Assembly: GCF_901905185.1 (NCBI RefSeq)
Contig: NZ_CABFMQ020000076.1
Span: forward strand, 62,001 to 126,000
Origin: Methylocella tundrae
Lineage (GTDB): Bacteria > Pseudomonadota > Alphaproteobacteria > Rhizobiales > Beijerinckiaceae
DNA: 64,000 nucleotides
Direction of reading: 5' to 3'
Below, one piece after another: positions 28,005 through 37,243 of the stretch (position 1 is its first letter; each line of letters starts with the position of its first letter). The translations under genes were made by a program, and so were the position numbers. The notes under the pieces were generated by a model that had not been told where the DNA came from, ran no database searches, and saw only the letters and a program-made list of their open reading frames with translations.

Positions 28005-28262
28005 TCATTTACAGACGTTGAACGTGTGATAGCCCATAAAATGGCCGTGTGCGTCAACGACCGGTCGGCTCGCCAAAGCGCAGCGGCTGTCGCCCGCCGG
28101 ATTTGGATATCCTTCATTCTCCTGGGTGAGAATGGTCGCCCACCTCTTGCCATCAGTGGGGATAATGCCGAAAGCCAGGGCGTGCGGGGACGCTGCAGCG
28201 AAGGCGAGTTCAATCATGGCGACGGCGAAGCCGCCAGTGGTGATTTTGCGCAATCCAATCAT
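28005..28262 (-). CDS. small secreted protein, function unknown
   Basis: An 85-residue protein with a signal peptide (M-I-G-L-R-K start, hydrophobic A-V-A-M-I-E-L-A-F-A-A-A, cleavage near A-L-A), then about 55 mature residues with two Cys and several His and Gly (V-D-A-H-G-H-F-M-G-Y-H). GGAG lies 7-8 bases before the ATG at 28262, so I prefer that to the earlier start at 28295. It converges on the lanmodulin-like gene. I do not recognise the family; the two Cys could form one disulphide and the His residues could bind metal. Confidence 0.5.
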   Translation of the reverse strand: MIGLRKITTGGFAVAMIELAFAAASPHALAFGIIPTDGKRWATILTQENEGYPNPAGDSRCALASRPVVDAHGHFMGYHTFNVCK

Positions 28263-28675
28263 AATTTTTCTCCTGTTCGCGACTCGCTTGAACACGGCAA
28301 AAAGGCGCGTGATTTCGGCGAGTTGGGCTATGGGCGAGAACGCTAATTCTGATCGGGATGGGTTGGTTCCACCCGTTTCATGACCAATAAATAGGGCGGG
28401 AAATCCAATCTGTATAATTCATTGTTCTTCTGAAATTGATCGATTAATTAAATGATTTTCCGGGCGGCGCTGGCCGGTGTCGCGGACTTCGCGCCGGAGC
28501 GGAGCCGTCTTCCTCAAGCGGCGTCTCTCGCCGCGATCAGCGCCAAAGGAGAGCCGCCGTGATGCGCCTTGATCGACGCCTTCTTTGTGTTTGGCCATTG
28601 TCAAACAGGCGATGCGCTCGAAAGAGCCTTGCGATATAAAGCGTCTATTCAAACGCCTGCGACATCGGAAGGCCA
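28263..28675. other. 413-base divergent intergenic region before transaldolase
   Basis: No convincing gene. The middle (about 28395-28460) is AT-rich and could hold promoters for the small secreted protein (leftward) and transaldolase (rightward). A perfect TGTTTG-N8-CAAACA inverted repeat lies at 28588-28607 and is listed separately. Confidence 0.45.
28588..28607. promoter_or_regulatory. inverted repeat upstream of transaldolase
   Basis: TGTTTG (28588-28593) and CAAACA (28602-28607) form a perfect 6-8-6 inverted repeat about 70 bases before the tal start. A TATAAA at 28635-28640 could be the -10. The shape suits a LysR- or GntR-type regulator; the protein is unknown. Confidence 0.35.
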
Positions 28676-29632
28676 ATGCCCTCAAAGCTCGATCAACTGA
28701 AAGCCATGACCACGGTTGTCGCCGATACCGGCGACATGGAGGCTGTGCGCGCCTTCGCGCCCGTGGACGCGACCACGAATCCAACCCTTATTCTGAAAGC
28801 CGCTCAGCTCGAGGCCTATGCGCCGCTGCTGTCCGAAGCGATCGTCTGGGGACGCAGCCACAATCATCTGACAAGCGAGGTGGCGGATCGGCTGGCGATC
28901 AATTTCGGCGAGGAGCTGACCAAAATCGTTCCGGGCCGGGTCTCGACGGAAGTCGACGCGGACCTCTCCTTCGACATAGAAGGCACGGTGGCGAAGGCGC
29001 GGGAGATCATCGCCGAATATGAGAGGCGCGGCGTCGGGCGCGAGCGCATCCTCATCAAGATCGCCGCGACCTGGGAAGGCGTCAGGGCGGCCGAGATCCT
29101 TCAGGCCGAAGGGATCGACTGCAACATGACCTTGATCTTCTCGCTGGCGCAGGCGGCCGCGTGCGCCGACGCAGGCGCATTCCTAATCTCGCCTTTCGTC
29201 GGCCGCATTCTCGACTGGCACGTCAAGACCGAAGGCAAGACCTATACGGCCGAAACCGATCCCGGCGTTCTCTCGGTCAAGCAGATTTATGCTTATTACA
29301 AGGCCTACGACGTCAAGACCGTCATCATGGGCGCTTCGTTCCGCAACAAGGGCGAGATCGAAGCTTTGGCAGGATGCGACCGATTGACCATTTCGCCGCA
29401 ATTGCTCGACGATCTCGCGAGGGATCACGGGGAAATGCAGCGTCGGCTCGATCCCGCGAGCGCGGCCGGCCGGGCCCCGGCGAGACTCGATCTCGACGAA
29501 AAGACCTTCCGCTTTCTCCTGAACGAAGATGCGATGGCGACGGAAAAGCTCGCGGAGGGGATCAGGCTGTTCTCGCGTGATCTGCGGTCATTGCGCGAAC
29601 TCGTGTCGCAGCGGCTCCTCGCCGTCGCCTGA
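28676..29632 (+). CDS. transaldolase
   Basis: Pentose-phosphate enzyme that moves a dihydroxyacetone unit between sugar phosphates in the cytoplasm. The first signature [11 protein letters not shown] and the Schiff-base Lys128 in [12 protein letters not shown] are present, as is [12 protein letters not shown]. At 318 residues it is the long TalB type, not the short fructose-6-phosphate aldolase type. In a methylotroph it could also serve sugar-phosphate rearrangement. It is monocistronic, with a hairpin downstream. Confidence 0.94.
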   Translation: MPSKLDQLKAMTTVVADTGDMEAVRAFAPVDATTNPTLILKAAQLEAYAPLLSEAIVWGRSHNHLTSEVADRLAINFGEELTKIVPGRVSTEVDADLSFDIEGTVAKAREIIAEYERRGVGRERILIKIAATWEGVRAAEILQAEGIDCNMTLIFSLAQAAACADAGAFLISPFVGRILDWHVKTEGKTYTAETDPGVLSVKQIYAYYKAYDVKTVIMGASFRNKGEIEALAGCDRLTISPQLLDDLARDHGEMQRRLDPASAAGRAPARLDLDEKTFRFLLNEDAMATEKLAEGIRLFSRDLRSLRELVSQRLLAVA

Positions 29633-29650
29633 GCCTGCTCAGGCGATCAA

Positions 29651-29693
29651 CGGGCGAGCGATTCATTCGTAGCTTGAGATGAATCGCGGCCCG
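29651..29693. terminator. long hairpin between transaldolase and rpmF
   Basis: CGGGC and GCGATTCAT (29651-29655, 29658-29666) pair with ATGAATCGC and GCCCG (29679-29687, 29689-29693), giving about 14 base pairs with small internal loops. It lies between two converging genes and may be a bidirectional terminator, though it lacks a T-run. Confidence 0.45.
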
Positions 29694-29814
29694 TCCTGTG
29701 AAAGCGGGCCTGCCTCAGCATTGCGCCGCACGTCCTTGAGACAGCCGCTCGGCGCTTCGCCCCGCCGTGCCAGACAGCGGTAGCGGTCTGGCGCCGGCGC
29801 GGTAGAAAAGAAGC

Positions 29815-30003
29815 TCAGGCTTCCTTGTTTTTCGGCGTCAGAATCTGGCGGCCGCGATACATGCCGGTCTTGAGATCGACGTGGTGCGGACGGCGCAGCT
29901 CGCCGGAATCCTTGTCTTCCACATAGGTCGGGGCCGCGAGCGCATCGGCGGAGCGGCGGAAACCGCGCTTCATGGGGGAGGTTTTGCGTTTCGGAACGGC
30001 CAT
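29815..30003 (-). CDS. 50S ribosomal protein L32
   Basis: 62-residue large-subunit protein. It begins [14 protein letters not shown], the standard L32 start, and later reads [17 protein letters not shown]. No zinc-ribbon cysteines are visible, which is normal for alphaproteobacterial L32. It is followed on the same strand by nothing, and mtgA lies upstream at 30142. Confidence 0.96.
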   Translation of the reverse strand: MAVPKRKTSPMKRGFRRSADALAAPTYVEDKDSGELRRPHHVDLKTGMYRGRQILTPKNKEA

Positions 30004-30141
30004 GGATCAGTCTCGATAAAGCTGTTAAGCGAACCTTGCGGCTCGACGTGAACTCAGGTGTTAACGCGCCTCATACAATGAAAAAACCGCGCTGGCTATC
30101 TCAAATCGCCACGAGAGCGCCACTCGGTTCGATCCGGGGCC

Positions 30142-30831
30142 TCAATTGACGCAGGCCGTGTCCGTGCTCCGAGTGCGGGCGATGATGGTCGCGGCGCGCC
30201 GGCTCAGCTGCCGGCTGGGACGCGCTGGGTCGCGCAGCCGGGGATTGGGCAGCGCGGAGGCGAGCAGGGCGGCCTGGCGGAGGTCAAGTCTGTCGGCGCT
30301 TTTCTGAAAATAGCGCTGCGCCGCCGCCTCGGCGCCGAAAATGCCATCGCCCCATTCGGCGATGTTCAGATAAATTTCGAGCACGCGCCGCTTCGGCCAG
30401 ACGAAATCAATGAGCAGCGCCAGCGGGATTTCTATGGCCTTGCGGATGGCCGAGCGCCAAGGCCATAGAAACAGGTTCTTGGCCGTCTGCATCGTGATCG
30501 TCGAGGCGCCGCGCGAGGGGCCGTCCGCGTCGGCGTCGTCGATCACTTCCCGCAACGCCCCCCAATCGACCCCGTGATGGCGGCAGAACAACGCATCTTC
30601 GGACGCGATGACCGCCGCGCGCAAATTGGGCGATATCTGAGCAAGCGGAACATAGAGGCGCTGGACCGGCTCGCCTTCAATCTCCCGCGCCAGCATCAGC
30701 GTCGACGTCGGCGTCACATAGCGGTAGGCGAAGGCCAGCGCGACGACGCCCAGCGCGAACGCCAGAGCGAGCCGGGTGAGGATGATGAACAATTTGCCGA
30801 CAAAACCAGCTCGGCTGAACCGCGACGCCAT
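30142..30831 (-). CDS. monofunctional biosynthetic peptidoglycan transglycosylase MtgA
   Basis: Inner-membrane GT51 enzyme that polymerises lipid II into glycan strands. One N-terminal helix (about 13-35) anchors a periplasmic domain with the catalytic motif [12 protein letters not shown], then [25 protein letters not shown] and [10 protein letters not shown]. The length (229 residues) and lack of a transpeptidase domain identify MtgA rather than a class A PBP. Confidence 0.94.
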   Translation of the reverse strand: MASRFSRAGFVGKLFIILTRLALAFALGVVALAFAYRYVTPTSTLMLAREIEGEPVQRLYVPLAQISPNLRAAVIASEDALFCRHHGVDWGALREVIDDADADGPSRGASTITMQTAKNLFLWPWRSAIRKAIEIPLALLIDFVWPKRRVLEIYLNIAEWGDGIFGAEAAAQRYFQKSADRLDLRQAALLASALPNPRLRDPARPSRQLSRRAATIIARTRSTDTACVN

Positions 30832-30943
30832 GCGCGAGCCTTGACCGATCTTCTCCGATCGGGCAAGCCGAGCCTGAACTTTATTGGTTTGGCGCGATTG
30901 GTTTGGCGGGGTTCGCCCGGCCAGCGAGTGGGATGAAGCGACG

Positions 30944-31873
30944 ATGACTGAGGGCGCGGCGGCGGAATTCGAGACGCGGTTGAAGACAGTCGCGGAAGGC
31001 GCTGAGGATATTCTGGATCGCCTGCTTGGCGCGGCGACGCTTCCCGGTGAGATCGCAAGGCCCGCGCGTCTCCTCGACGCAATCCGCTATTCGACCCTTG
31101 GCGGCGGCAAGCGCCTGCGCCCCTTCCTGCTCGTCGAGACGGCGCGGCTGTTCGGAGTTGAGGGCGAGGGCGTTTTCCGCGCCGCCGCTGCGGTCGAGAT
31201 GATCCATTGCTATTCGCTGGTTCACGACGATCTCCCCGCTCTCGATAATGACGATCTGCGACGTGGACGGCCGACGACGCACAAGGCTTATGATGAAGCG
31301 ACCGCGATCCTCGTCGGCGACGGCCTTCTGACCTACGCCTTCGACGTGATCGCCGATCCTGCGACCCATCAAGATGCGGCGATCCGCGCCGGGCTTGTGC
31401 TGGAGCTTGCCCGCGCCGCCGGCTTCGGCGGCATGATCGGCGGACAGGTGCTCGATCTCGAGGCCGAACAATCGCAAGCGGCGCATACAACGGAGGCCGT
31501 GATCAGGCTTCAATCCATGAAGACCGGCGCCCTTTTGCATTTTTCGGTGATCGCCGGCGCCATCATCGGCAACGCCGACGCGAGGGCGAGGGCCGCGCTT
31601 TCAGCCTATGGCCTCGCCCTCGGCGCGGCCTTTCAGGTTGCGGACGACATTCTCGACGTCGAAGCTGATGAGGCGGTGCTTGGCAAACGCGCCGGCAAGG
31701 ACGCCGGGCGCAACAAGGCTACTCTTGTCGCGGCGCTCGGCCTTGAAGGCGCGCGTGAGCGGCGCGACAGACTTGCGGCCGAGGCAATCGCCGCGCTGGA
31801 CTGCTTCTCGCAAGGCGCGGACGCTATGATCCTCAAAGAGGCGGCGCGCTTTGTCGCCCGGCGCGCCAGCTGA
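30944..31873 (+). CDS. polyprenyl synthetase, probably farnesyl diphosphate synthase (IspA)
   Basis: Condenses IPP with allylic diphosphates. The first Asp-rich motif is [10 protein letters not shown] at residues 95-104 and the second is [14 protein letters not shown] and G-G-Q-V-L-D-L are also present. The D-D-x4-D first motif and 309-residue length fit the short-chain bacterial FPP/GGPP class. I start at the ATG at 30944, as the upstream in-frame extension to 30884 is not family-like. ispG of the same isoprenoid supply route lies at 34.3 kb. Confidence 0.88.
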   Translation: MTEGAAAEFETRLKTVAEGAEDILDRLLGAATLPGEIARPARLLDAIRYSTLGGGKRLRPFLLVETARLFGVEGEGVFRAAAAVEMIHCYSLVHDDLPALDNDDLRRGRPTTHKAYDEATAILVGDGLLTYAFDVIADPATHQDAAIRAGLVLELARAAGFGGMIGGQVLDLEAEQSQAAHTTEAVIRLQSMKTGALLHFSVIAGAIIGNADARARAALSAYGLALGAAFQVADDILDVEADEAVLGKRAGKDAGRNKATLVAALGLEGARERRDRLAAEAIAALDCFSQGADAMILKEAARFVARRAS

Positions 31874-31913
31874 AGGCTGTCAAGACGTCCGATGCTTCAG
31901 GAAGAGGCGGGCC

Positions 31914-32594
31914 ATGGTGCGGATAGACTATCCCTATCTCACAGTCCGGGGCCATCCGCGCCTTTTCGCCGGTCTTGCGCTGGGCATATTGGTCGCTTTT
32001 CTCCTCCCATCCGATTTTCGGGTGGCCACGCGCCTTTTGATCGCGTGGAATATCGGCACATGGCTTTATTTTATTCTTTCGGCCGTGCTTGTCGTCACCT
32101 CTACCCCGGAGTCCATGCGCCGGCGCGCCAAGGCCAGCGATGAGGGACGATTCCTCGTCCTCGTTCTGACCAGTTTAGCCGCGATCGCTTCCATGGGGGC
32201 GATTGTGGCGCAGCTTGGCGCCACCAAGGACATGTCGGGGATGACCAAAAGCCTGCATGTCACGCTGGCGGCCGCGACCATCATCAGCGCCTGGACCTTC
32301 ATCCATCTGACCTATGCCCTGCATTATGCGCATGAATATTTCGACGAACTCGACGCTGAGCCGGGCAAGGAGCCGCATGAGGCGGGCGGCCTGAAGTTTC
32401 CGGGAACCGATGACCCCGATTACTTCGACTTCCTCTATTTTTCTTTCATTATCGGCGTCGCGTCGCAGACCGCCGACGTCGAAATCACGGCGAAGGAGAT
32501 GCGCCGCGTGTCGCTGTTGCATTCCATTTTGTCGTTTTTCTTCAATAGCGCGGTGCTTGCGATCACGATCAATATAGCGGCGGGGCTCATCTGA
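31914..32594 (+). CDS. DUF1345 membrane protein
   Basis: A 226-residue protein with about five hydrophobic helices (residues near 12-30, 42-62, 78-100, 115-140 and 200-225). It includes the DUF1345-typical H-L-T-Y-A-L-H-Y-A-H-E-Y and D-P-D-Y-F-D-F-L-Y-F-S-F. It begins 40 bases after ispA and may share its transcript. GAGGCGGG lies before the ATG at 31914. The function is not established; weak resemblance to ion channels has been noted for the family. Confidence 0.75.
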   Translation: MVRIDYPYLTVRGHPRLFAGLALGILVAFLLPSDFRVATRLLIAWNIGTWLYFILSAVLVVTSTPESMRRRAKASDEGRFLVLVLTSLAAIASMGAIVAQLGATKDMSGMTKSLHVTLAAATIISAWTFIHLTYALHYAHEYFDELDAEPGKEPHEAGGLKFPGTDDPDYFDFLYFSFIIGVASQTADVEITAKEMRRVSLLHSILSFFFNSAVLAITINIAAGLI

Positions 32595-32625
32595 ACGACG
32601 GCGCGCTTCTGAAGCGCCTCATTCT

Positions 32626-34230
32626 TCAGCGGCCGCCAAAATGGTAGCCGATCTGCACGAACGCGCCATAGAGGCCGGATTTGAAATCCATTCTTTGGAT
32701 CGTGGTCGAATTTGGAAACTGCGTATAGCCTGTTGGCGTGCGAAGCGACCAATAACGGCCGTCGACGCCGATGCTTACGCGGTCGGTGACAAAATAGGAT
32801 AGCGAGGCCTCGAGCTGAAGGCCGTCGCCTTTCCACCCCGTTTCGGTCATCGGATTGATATCGGGACGCAGCCAATGATTGTCGACGCCGCCGAATTTTG
32901 TATAGGGCAGCCATGCCGCCTCGGCGGCGAGCTTGACGCGATCGGTTAGCATGACGTCGCCGGCGAGGCCGAGACGAATCGAGTTCCAATGTTCCGTTTC
33001 GCTCAATATGAGTTGGCCGGCGGGAATATTGTCCGATGGGGCGCATATCGGCGAACTCGCAACCTGAGCGCAGCCATAGGCATTGAGCGCCTGCTGGTAG
33101 TAACTGTATCCGACGAAGCCGCCGATCTTCCAGCCCTCGCCGCGCAGCGCGCTATAGCCGAGATCAGCGACGGCGGAGAAATTGTTCCCTTTTTGCTGCT
33201 GCGAAAGCGTCCTCGAATAAGGCTCCGTAACCGGCGGATAGTCCTCGTCGGTCATATGGCTGCCGAACAGGCTGCCGCCGCCAAGAAATCCTTTCACGAA
33301 CACGCCCGAGCTATGGTCGACGCGAGCGAAGCCCTCGATCGACCCGGCGCTGAGATCATTCCACGCAAGGCGCGAGACCAGGATCGGCGAGTACGCGAAG
33401 AGGTTTTTCTGGAAATAGCCGGTCGTTACGCCGAATCGGCCGCCGAACTCGCCAGTGACGTCGCCAAGTATCGGCAGCATGGGCGCGGATATCTCGGGCC
33501 CCTCGTCGTTGAACCGATAGTTGAGGCCGAGCTTGAACAGTTGCACGCTGTGGCGAATGCTCACATGCGAGACGTCGCCGTAATAGGGATCATAAAGGCC
33601 GATCTGTCCGGGCCCGAAGTCATAATAGTCGAACTCGCCCTTGACCGACCAATGCGGCCATAAAGCGTATTCGACGCCGGCGCCGACGACCCAGCCAAAA
33701 CGGGTCTGGCCGCCTGCCGGGCGAACGCCGTTGTGGTTTTCGACGAAGACAGGAACGGCGAAAGCCTCGTTGGCAATGGCGGCGCCCGCCTTGCCGAAGA
33801 TCAACGCGCGTCCGACCGCGTAGCCAGCACGTCCGCTCACGTCGCCAAGCGCGCGGAGGTTCGATTCGCAGGTCCAGCCCAGGCCATCCGGCGCGCCAAG
33901 AGCGCCGCCGCATATGGCGTGGCCAAAGAGATTTGAAGCTGCGCCCGAGCCCTCAAGGCCGGCGACCCACGAGCCGACGGTGACATTGTAGCCGATCTGT
34001 CCGCCGCCGAAGAGGCCGTTCTGGCCGGAGGAAGCCGGGTAGCGTGGCGTGCGCGCCGCAAGAATGCCGCCCGGATCAGACCATTTGGTCTCGCCCGTCG
34101 CGACGCCCCAGTTCACGCCGCCATAAAAGCCCTGCCACAAAGCGGCCGGCGCCGCCTCGCCAGCCGATGACGGCGCCGGCGGCAATAATGACGACGCGGC
34201 GACTGCTGCGACGAGAAGCGCGCGATTCAT
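32626..34230 (-). CDS. two-part outer-membrane protein: Omp25/31-like barrel plus omptin-like barrel
   Basis: A 534-residue protein with a signal peptide ending near S-S-A-G. Residues about 30-230 resemble the 8-strand Omp25/31 porin-family barrel (L-W-Q-G-F-Y-G-G-V-N-W-G). Residues about 245-534 look like an omptin-type barrel: T-D-E-D-Y aligns with the catalytic D-Q-D-W of OmpT, and V-D-N-H-W aligns with the catalytic Asp-x-His, so all four omptin residues have counterparts. If active, the second half would be a surface protease. The rest of the sequence is aromatic-Gly-rich, as in barrels. It is transcribed alone, opposite ispA-DUF1345. Confidence 0.7.
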   Translation of the reverse strand: MNRALLVAAVAASSLLPPAPSSAGEAAPAALWQGFYGGVNWGVATGETKWSDPGGILAARTPRYPASSGQNGLFGGGQIGYNVTVGSWVAGLEGSGAASNLFGHAICGGALGAPDGLGWTCESNLRALGDVSGRAGYAVGRALIFGKAGAAIANEAFAVPVFVENHNGVRPAGGQTRFGWVVGAGVEYALWPHWSVKGEFDYYDFGPGQIGLYDPYYGDVSHVSIRHSVQLFKLGLNYRFNDEGPEISAPMLPILGDVTGEFGGRFGVTTGYFQKNLFAYSPILVSRLAWNDLSAGSIEGFARVDHSSGVFVKGFLGGGSLFGSHMTDEDYPPVTEPYSRTLSQQQKGNNFSAVADLGYSALRGEGWKIGGFVGYSYYQQALNAYGCAQVASSPICAPSDNIPAGQLILSETEHWNSIRLGLAGDVMLTDRVKLAAEAAWLPYTKFGGVDNHWLRPDINPMTETGWKGDGLQLEASLSYFVTDRVSIGVDGRYWSLRTPTGYTQFPNSTTIQRMDFKSGLYGAFVQIGYHFGGR

Positions 34231-34347
34231 GTATCACCCCCGATGATCCATGACGACAATCGCCAACGATCAGCGCGAGCGCAATGGAAAACGCACGAGC
34301 GTCTCCTCGCGTCGGCTCCAATCGACCAAGCCGCGATGTGTTCGAGT

Positions 34348-35664
34348 CTATTCCGCCGCGCTTTTCGCGCCGCCGAAGCGGCGTTCGATATAGGTGTCGA
34401 CGATCGTCTTGAACTCGGCCGCGATGCCTTCGCCGCGCAAGGTCATCGCCTTCTGACCGTCGATGAAAACCGGGGCGGTCGGCGTTTCGCCCGTTCCGGG
34501 CAGGGAGATGCCGATATCGGCGTGTTTCGATTCGCCGGGTCCGTTGACGATGCAGCCCATGACCGCGACGTTCAGCGTCTCGACCCCGGGATAACGCGTC
34601 TTCCAGAGCGGCATTTCATCGCGGATGTAGGTCTGGATGTCGCGCGCGAGTTCCTGGAATACGGTCGAGGTGGTGCGCCCGCAGCCGGGGCAGGCGGCGA
34701 CCAGCGGCACGAAAGTGCGAAAACCCATGGTTTGCAGGATTTCCTGACCGACCTTCACCTCAATCGTGCGGTCGCCGCCGGGCTCCGGCGTCAGCGAGAC
34801 GCGGATCGTGTCGCCAATGCCTTCCTGCAACAGAATCCCGAGGGCGGCGGAGGAGGCGACAATGCCTTTCGAGCCCATACCGGCCTCGGTGAGGCCAAGG
34901 TGCAGCGTGTAGTCGCTGCGGCGGGCCAGCGTGCGATAGACGGCGATCAGCTGCTGTACGGCGGAGACCTTGGCCGAGAGGATAATTTTGTCTCGCGGCA
35001 GCCCGATTTCCTCAGCCCTCGCGGCGGAGAGCAGCGCCGATTGCACCATCGCCTCGCGCATCACGGCGTCGGCTGGGACGGGGGCGGCTGTTTTTGCGTT
35101 CTCATCCATCAGGGCGGTCAGAAGCTCCTGATCGAGCGAACCCCAATTGGCGCCGATGCGCACCGCCTTGCCGTGCTTGATCGCCATTTCGACGATGGCG
35201 GAGAACTGGCGGTCCTTTTTGTCCTTGAAGCCGACATTGCCCGGATTGATGCGGTATTTGTCGAGCGCCTCGGCGCAGGCCGGATGGTCGGCGAGAAGCT
35301 TGTGGCCGATATAGTGGAAATCGCCGATGAGCGGGACATAGCAGCCCTGACGCGCGAGCTTGTCGCGAATATACGGCACGGCGGCGGCCGCCTCGTCGCG
35401 ATCGACCGTGATGCGCACGAGTTCGGAGCCGGCTCTCGCCAGCGCGGCCACCTGCGCGGCGGTCGCGTCAATGTCGGCCGTATCGGTGTTGGTCATCGAT
35501 TGAACGACGATTGGGGCGCCTCCGCCGACGCGCACGGCCGCCGCGCCCGATCCGACCATGACGCCGACGGAGTTCCGGCGCGGCGCCGGCCCCGCCTCCT
35601 GCGCGTCAGCGTAGCGGGAGGAGGCCGATGCTGTTTCGAAGGGCGTTTCTTGAAGCAAGCTCAT
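34348..35664 (-). CDS. 4-hydroxy-3-methylbut-2-enyl diphosphate synthase IspG
   Basis: Iron-sulphur enzyme of the MEP isoprenoid pathway. Cluster-binding cysteines appear as C-P-G-C-G-R-T near residue 328 and in C-I-V-N-G-P-G-E-S near 370. The TIM-barrel part has [11 protein letters not shown] and G-N-V-G-F-K-D-K-K. Length (438 residues) is the normal bacterial two-domain form with a somewhat extended N-terminus. Confidence 0.95.
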   Translation of the reverse strand: MSLLQETPFETASASSRYADAQEAGPAPRRNSVGVMVGSGAAAVRVGGGAPIVVQSMTNTDTADIDATAAQVAALARAGSELVRITVDRDEAAAAVPYIRDKLARQGCYVPLIGDFHYIGHKLLADHPACAEALDKYRINPGNVGFKDKKDRQFSAIVEMAIKHGKAVRIGANWGSLDQELLTALMDENAKTAAPVPADAVMREAMVQSALLSAARAEEIGLPRDKIILSAKVSAVQQLIAVYRTLARRSDYTLHLGLTEAGMGSKGIVASSAALGILLQEGIGDTIRVSLTPEPGGDRTIEVKVGQEILQTMGFRTFVPLVAACPGCGRTTSTVFQELARDIQTYIRDEMPLWKTRYPGVETLNVAVMGCIVNGPGESKHADIGISLPGTGETPTAPVFIDGQKAMTLRGEGIAAEFKTIVDTYIERRFGGAKSAAE

Positions 35665-35963
35665 GCGGGGCGGTTTCCCGAAGTTTTCGAAAGCGCCTCA
35701 AGGCGCGATCATCCGCCGGCGCGGCGCGATCCTAACCGACGGAGCCGCGACAGTCGTGGCGAAAAATGGATTTGGCGTCAAGGCTGGATGCGCCGCAAGG
35801 CAAGGTCAAAGCGTTCTTGTCCTTAGCCATTCGCCTTTGACACGCTGTGTCGCGGCAGTCATCTTCGATACCGTGCTGTAAATTTCAGAGATCACCAGTT
35901 CTGGCGCTTATCTGGGGTCTCCAAGGGGTCACAAAGCATCTTCGTACCCTCAAGGACGATTTT

Positions 35964-36545
35964 ATGGAATCCGAATGGCATCTTAGCGATAAGATCGCTG
36001 CAATAACAACGATTGCTGCGCTCCTTCAGTTTATTGCACTAATCTTCACTCTGTTTGTCATGGTACGAAACGGTCGTCGCCAATTACGGGCCTATGTCTT
36101 TCCAAATGACGCGTGTATCTACGAAGGGACGATGTTGGAGCCTCCTATAATGGTACATAAAAACAAGCCAGGAGTACTTCTAAACTTTCGGAATTGTGGC
36201 CAAACCCCAGCTTACAATGTCGTGAGCTGGGCAGATTTGGAAATTGCTGAGCCGCTCAACGAAGAAAAATTGGTGGCGCCTAAACTGGAGCAAAAGTTTC
36301 CGGCTAGCTTAGGTGCCAATAGCGTGATGTCAAAGACAATATGGTATCGTCGGTCGCTAACCGAAAATGAAATTAGCGACATAAATAATGGAGCGAAGGC
36401 AATTTATCTGTTTGGTCGAATAGAATATCAGGATGCCTTTAAGAAGAAACGAGCTACGAATTTCCGCCTTCGTTACAATGGCCCGTTTCCGCCACCCAAA
36501 GGCGTAATATTTCTTCATTGCGAAAAAGGGAACGACGCCAATTAG
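35964..36545 (+). CDS. AT-rich membrane-anchored protein, function unknown
   Basis: A 193-residue protein with one N-terminal helix (about 10-32: A-A-I-T-T-I-A-A-L-L-Q-F-I-A-L-I) followed by R-N-G-R-R-Q-L-R-A-Y-V-F and a beta-rich outer domain. The R-Q-L-R-A-Y-V junction is common in uncharacterised proteins found in bacterial accessory islands. Base composition is near 40 % GC against about 62 % around it, and codon use differs, so the gene is probably horizontally acquired. AAGGA precedes the ATG at 35964 by about 8 bases; an upstream in-frame start at 35847 is less likely. No mobile-element genes are visible beside it. Confidence 0.65.
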   Translation: MESEWHLSDKIAAITTIAALLQFIALIFTLFVMVRNGRRQLRAYVFPNDACIYEGTMLEPPIMVHKNKPGVLLNFRNCGQTPAYNVVSWADLEIAEPLNEEKLVAPKLEQKFPASLGANSVMSKTIWYRRSLTENEISDINNGAKAIYLFGRIEYQDAFKKKRATNFRLRYNGPFPPPKGVIFLHCEKGNDAN

Positions 36546-36574
36546 TGTCGCTGTTGTTGTAGTCGGCGCCGCGC

Positions 36575-37081
36575 TCACGTCCCCGCGCAGGCCCGGCAAA
36601 GGCCTGTCACTTCCATGACTTGCGCGCGCGGAAAGAAATGCGCCTCGCTGGTCAGCTCCGCGATACTGCCGCGCAGCGCGCCGGAATTGGCCTCGACCAC
36701 TTCGCCGCAGACGTCGCAGATCAGAAAGGCGATCGGCGTTTCACGGGCGTGGCCGTGGCCGCAGGCGAGATAGGCGTTGCGCGAGGCCAGCCGGTGAACG
36801 AGGCTGTTTTCAAGCAGGAAATCCAGCGCGCGATAAATTGAAATCGGCGCGGGGCGTTTTCCGGTAAGATCCGCGACGCGGTCGATGAGATCATAGGCGC
36901 CGAGGGGGCGTCTCTCGCGCGCCAGAATTTCGAGGATGCGGCGCCGGCTCGGAGTCAAAGCGATGCCTTCCTGGCGGCATAGTGTCAGCGCCGCGTTCAA
37001 GGCGGCCTCGCCATCGGGCTTTTTCGAATGGTCATGATCCTGATGGTCGAGGCGGGGGGGCGATGCGCGCAAAATTGTCAT
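36575..37081 (-). CDS. Zur-type Fur-family regulator
   Basis: Zinc uptake repressor of the Fur superfamily, 168 residues. The winged helix spans L-T-P-S-R-R-R-I-L-E-I-L and A-P-I-S-I-Y-R-A-L-D-F-L. Metal-binding residues are C-G-H-G-H-A, the C-D-V-C pair and the C-R-A-C at the end, a pattern closer to Zur than to Fur or Irr. A short His/Asp-rich leader (H-Q-D-H-D-H) precedes the domain. I start at the ATG at 37081; an earlier start at 37099 is possible. No znu transporter lies in the window. Confidence 0.82.
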   Translation of the reverse strand: MTILRASPPRLDHQDHDHSKKPDGEAALNAALTLCRQEGIALTPSRRRILEILARERRPLGAYDLIDRVADLTGKRPAPISIYRALDFLLENSLVHRLASRNAYLACGHGHARETPIAFLICDVCGEVVEANSGALRGSIAELTSEAHFFPRAQVMEVTGLCRACAGT

Positions 37082-37243
37082 CTCCGTAATATATCGCAAT
37101 TATGCAGGTAAGGCGACCGGCTGCCCCCGGGGCGACTCCGCGCCGGAGCGCGCTTGGTAAGATCATCTTCGACCCGGTATAGATTTATTGTCAGCCCGGC
37201 AGTCCCGCCAGTCCATCCGCGCCCATTCACCACGGAGTTCATC

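Noticed and set aside
34243..35826. 527-codon open frame opposite ispG
   Set aside because: Covers ispG on the other strand; no family features, while ispG shows its cluster-binding motifs.
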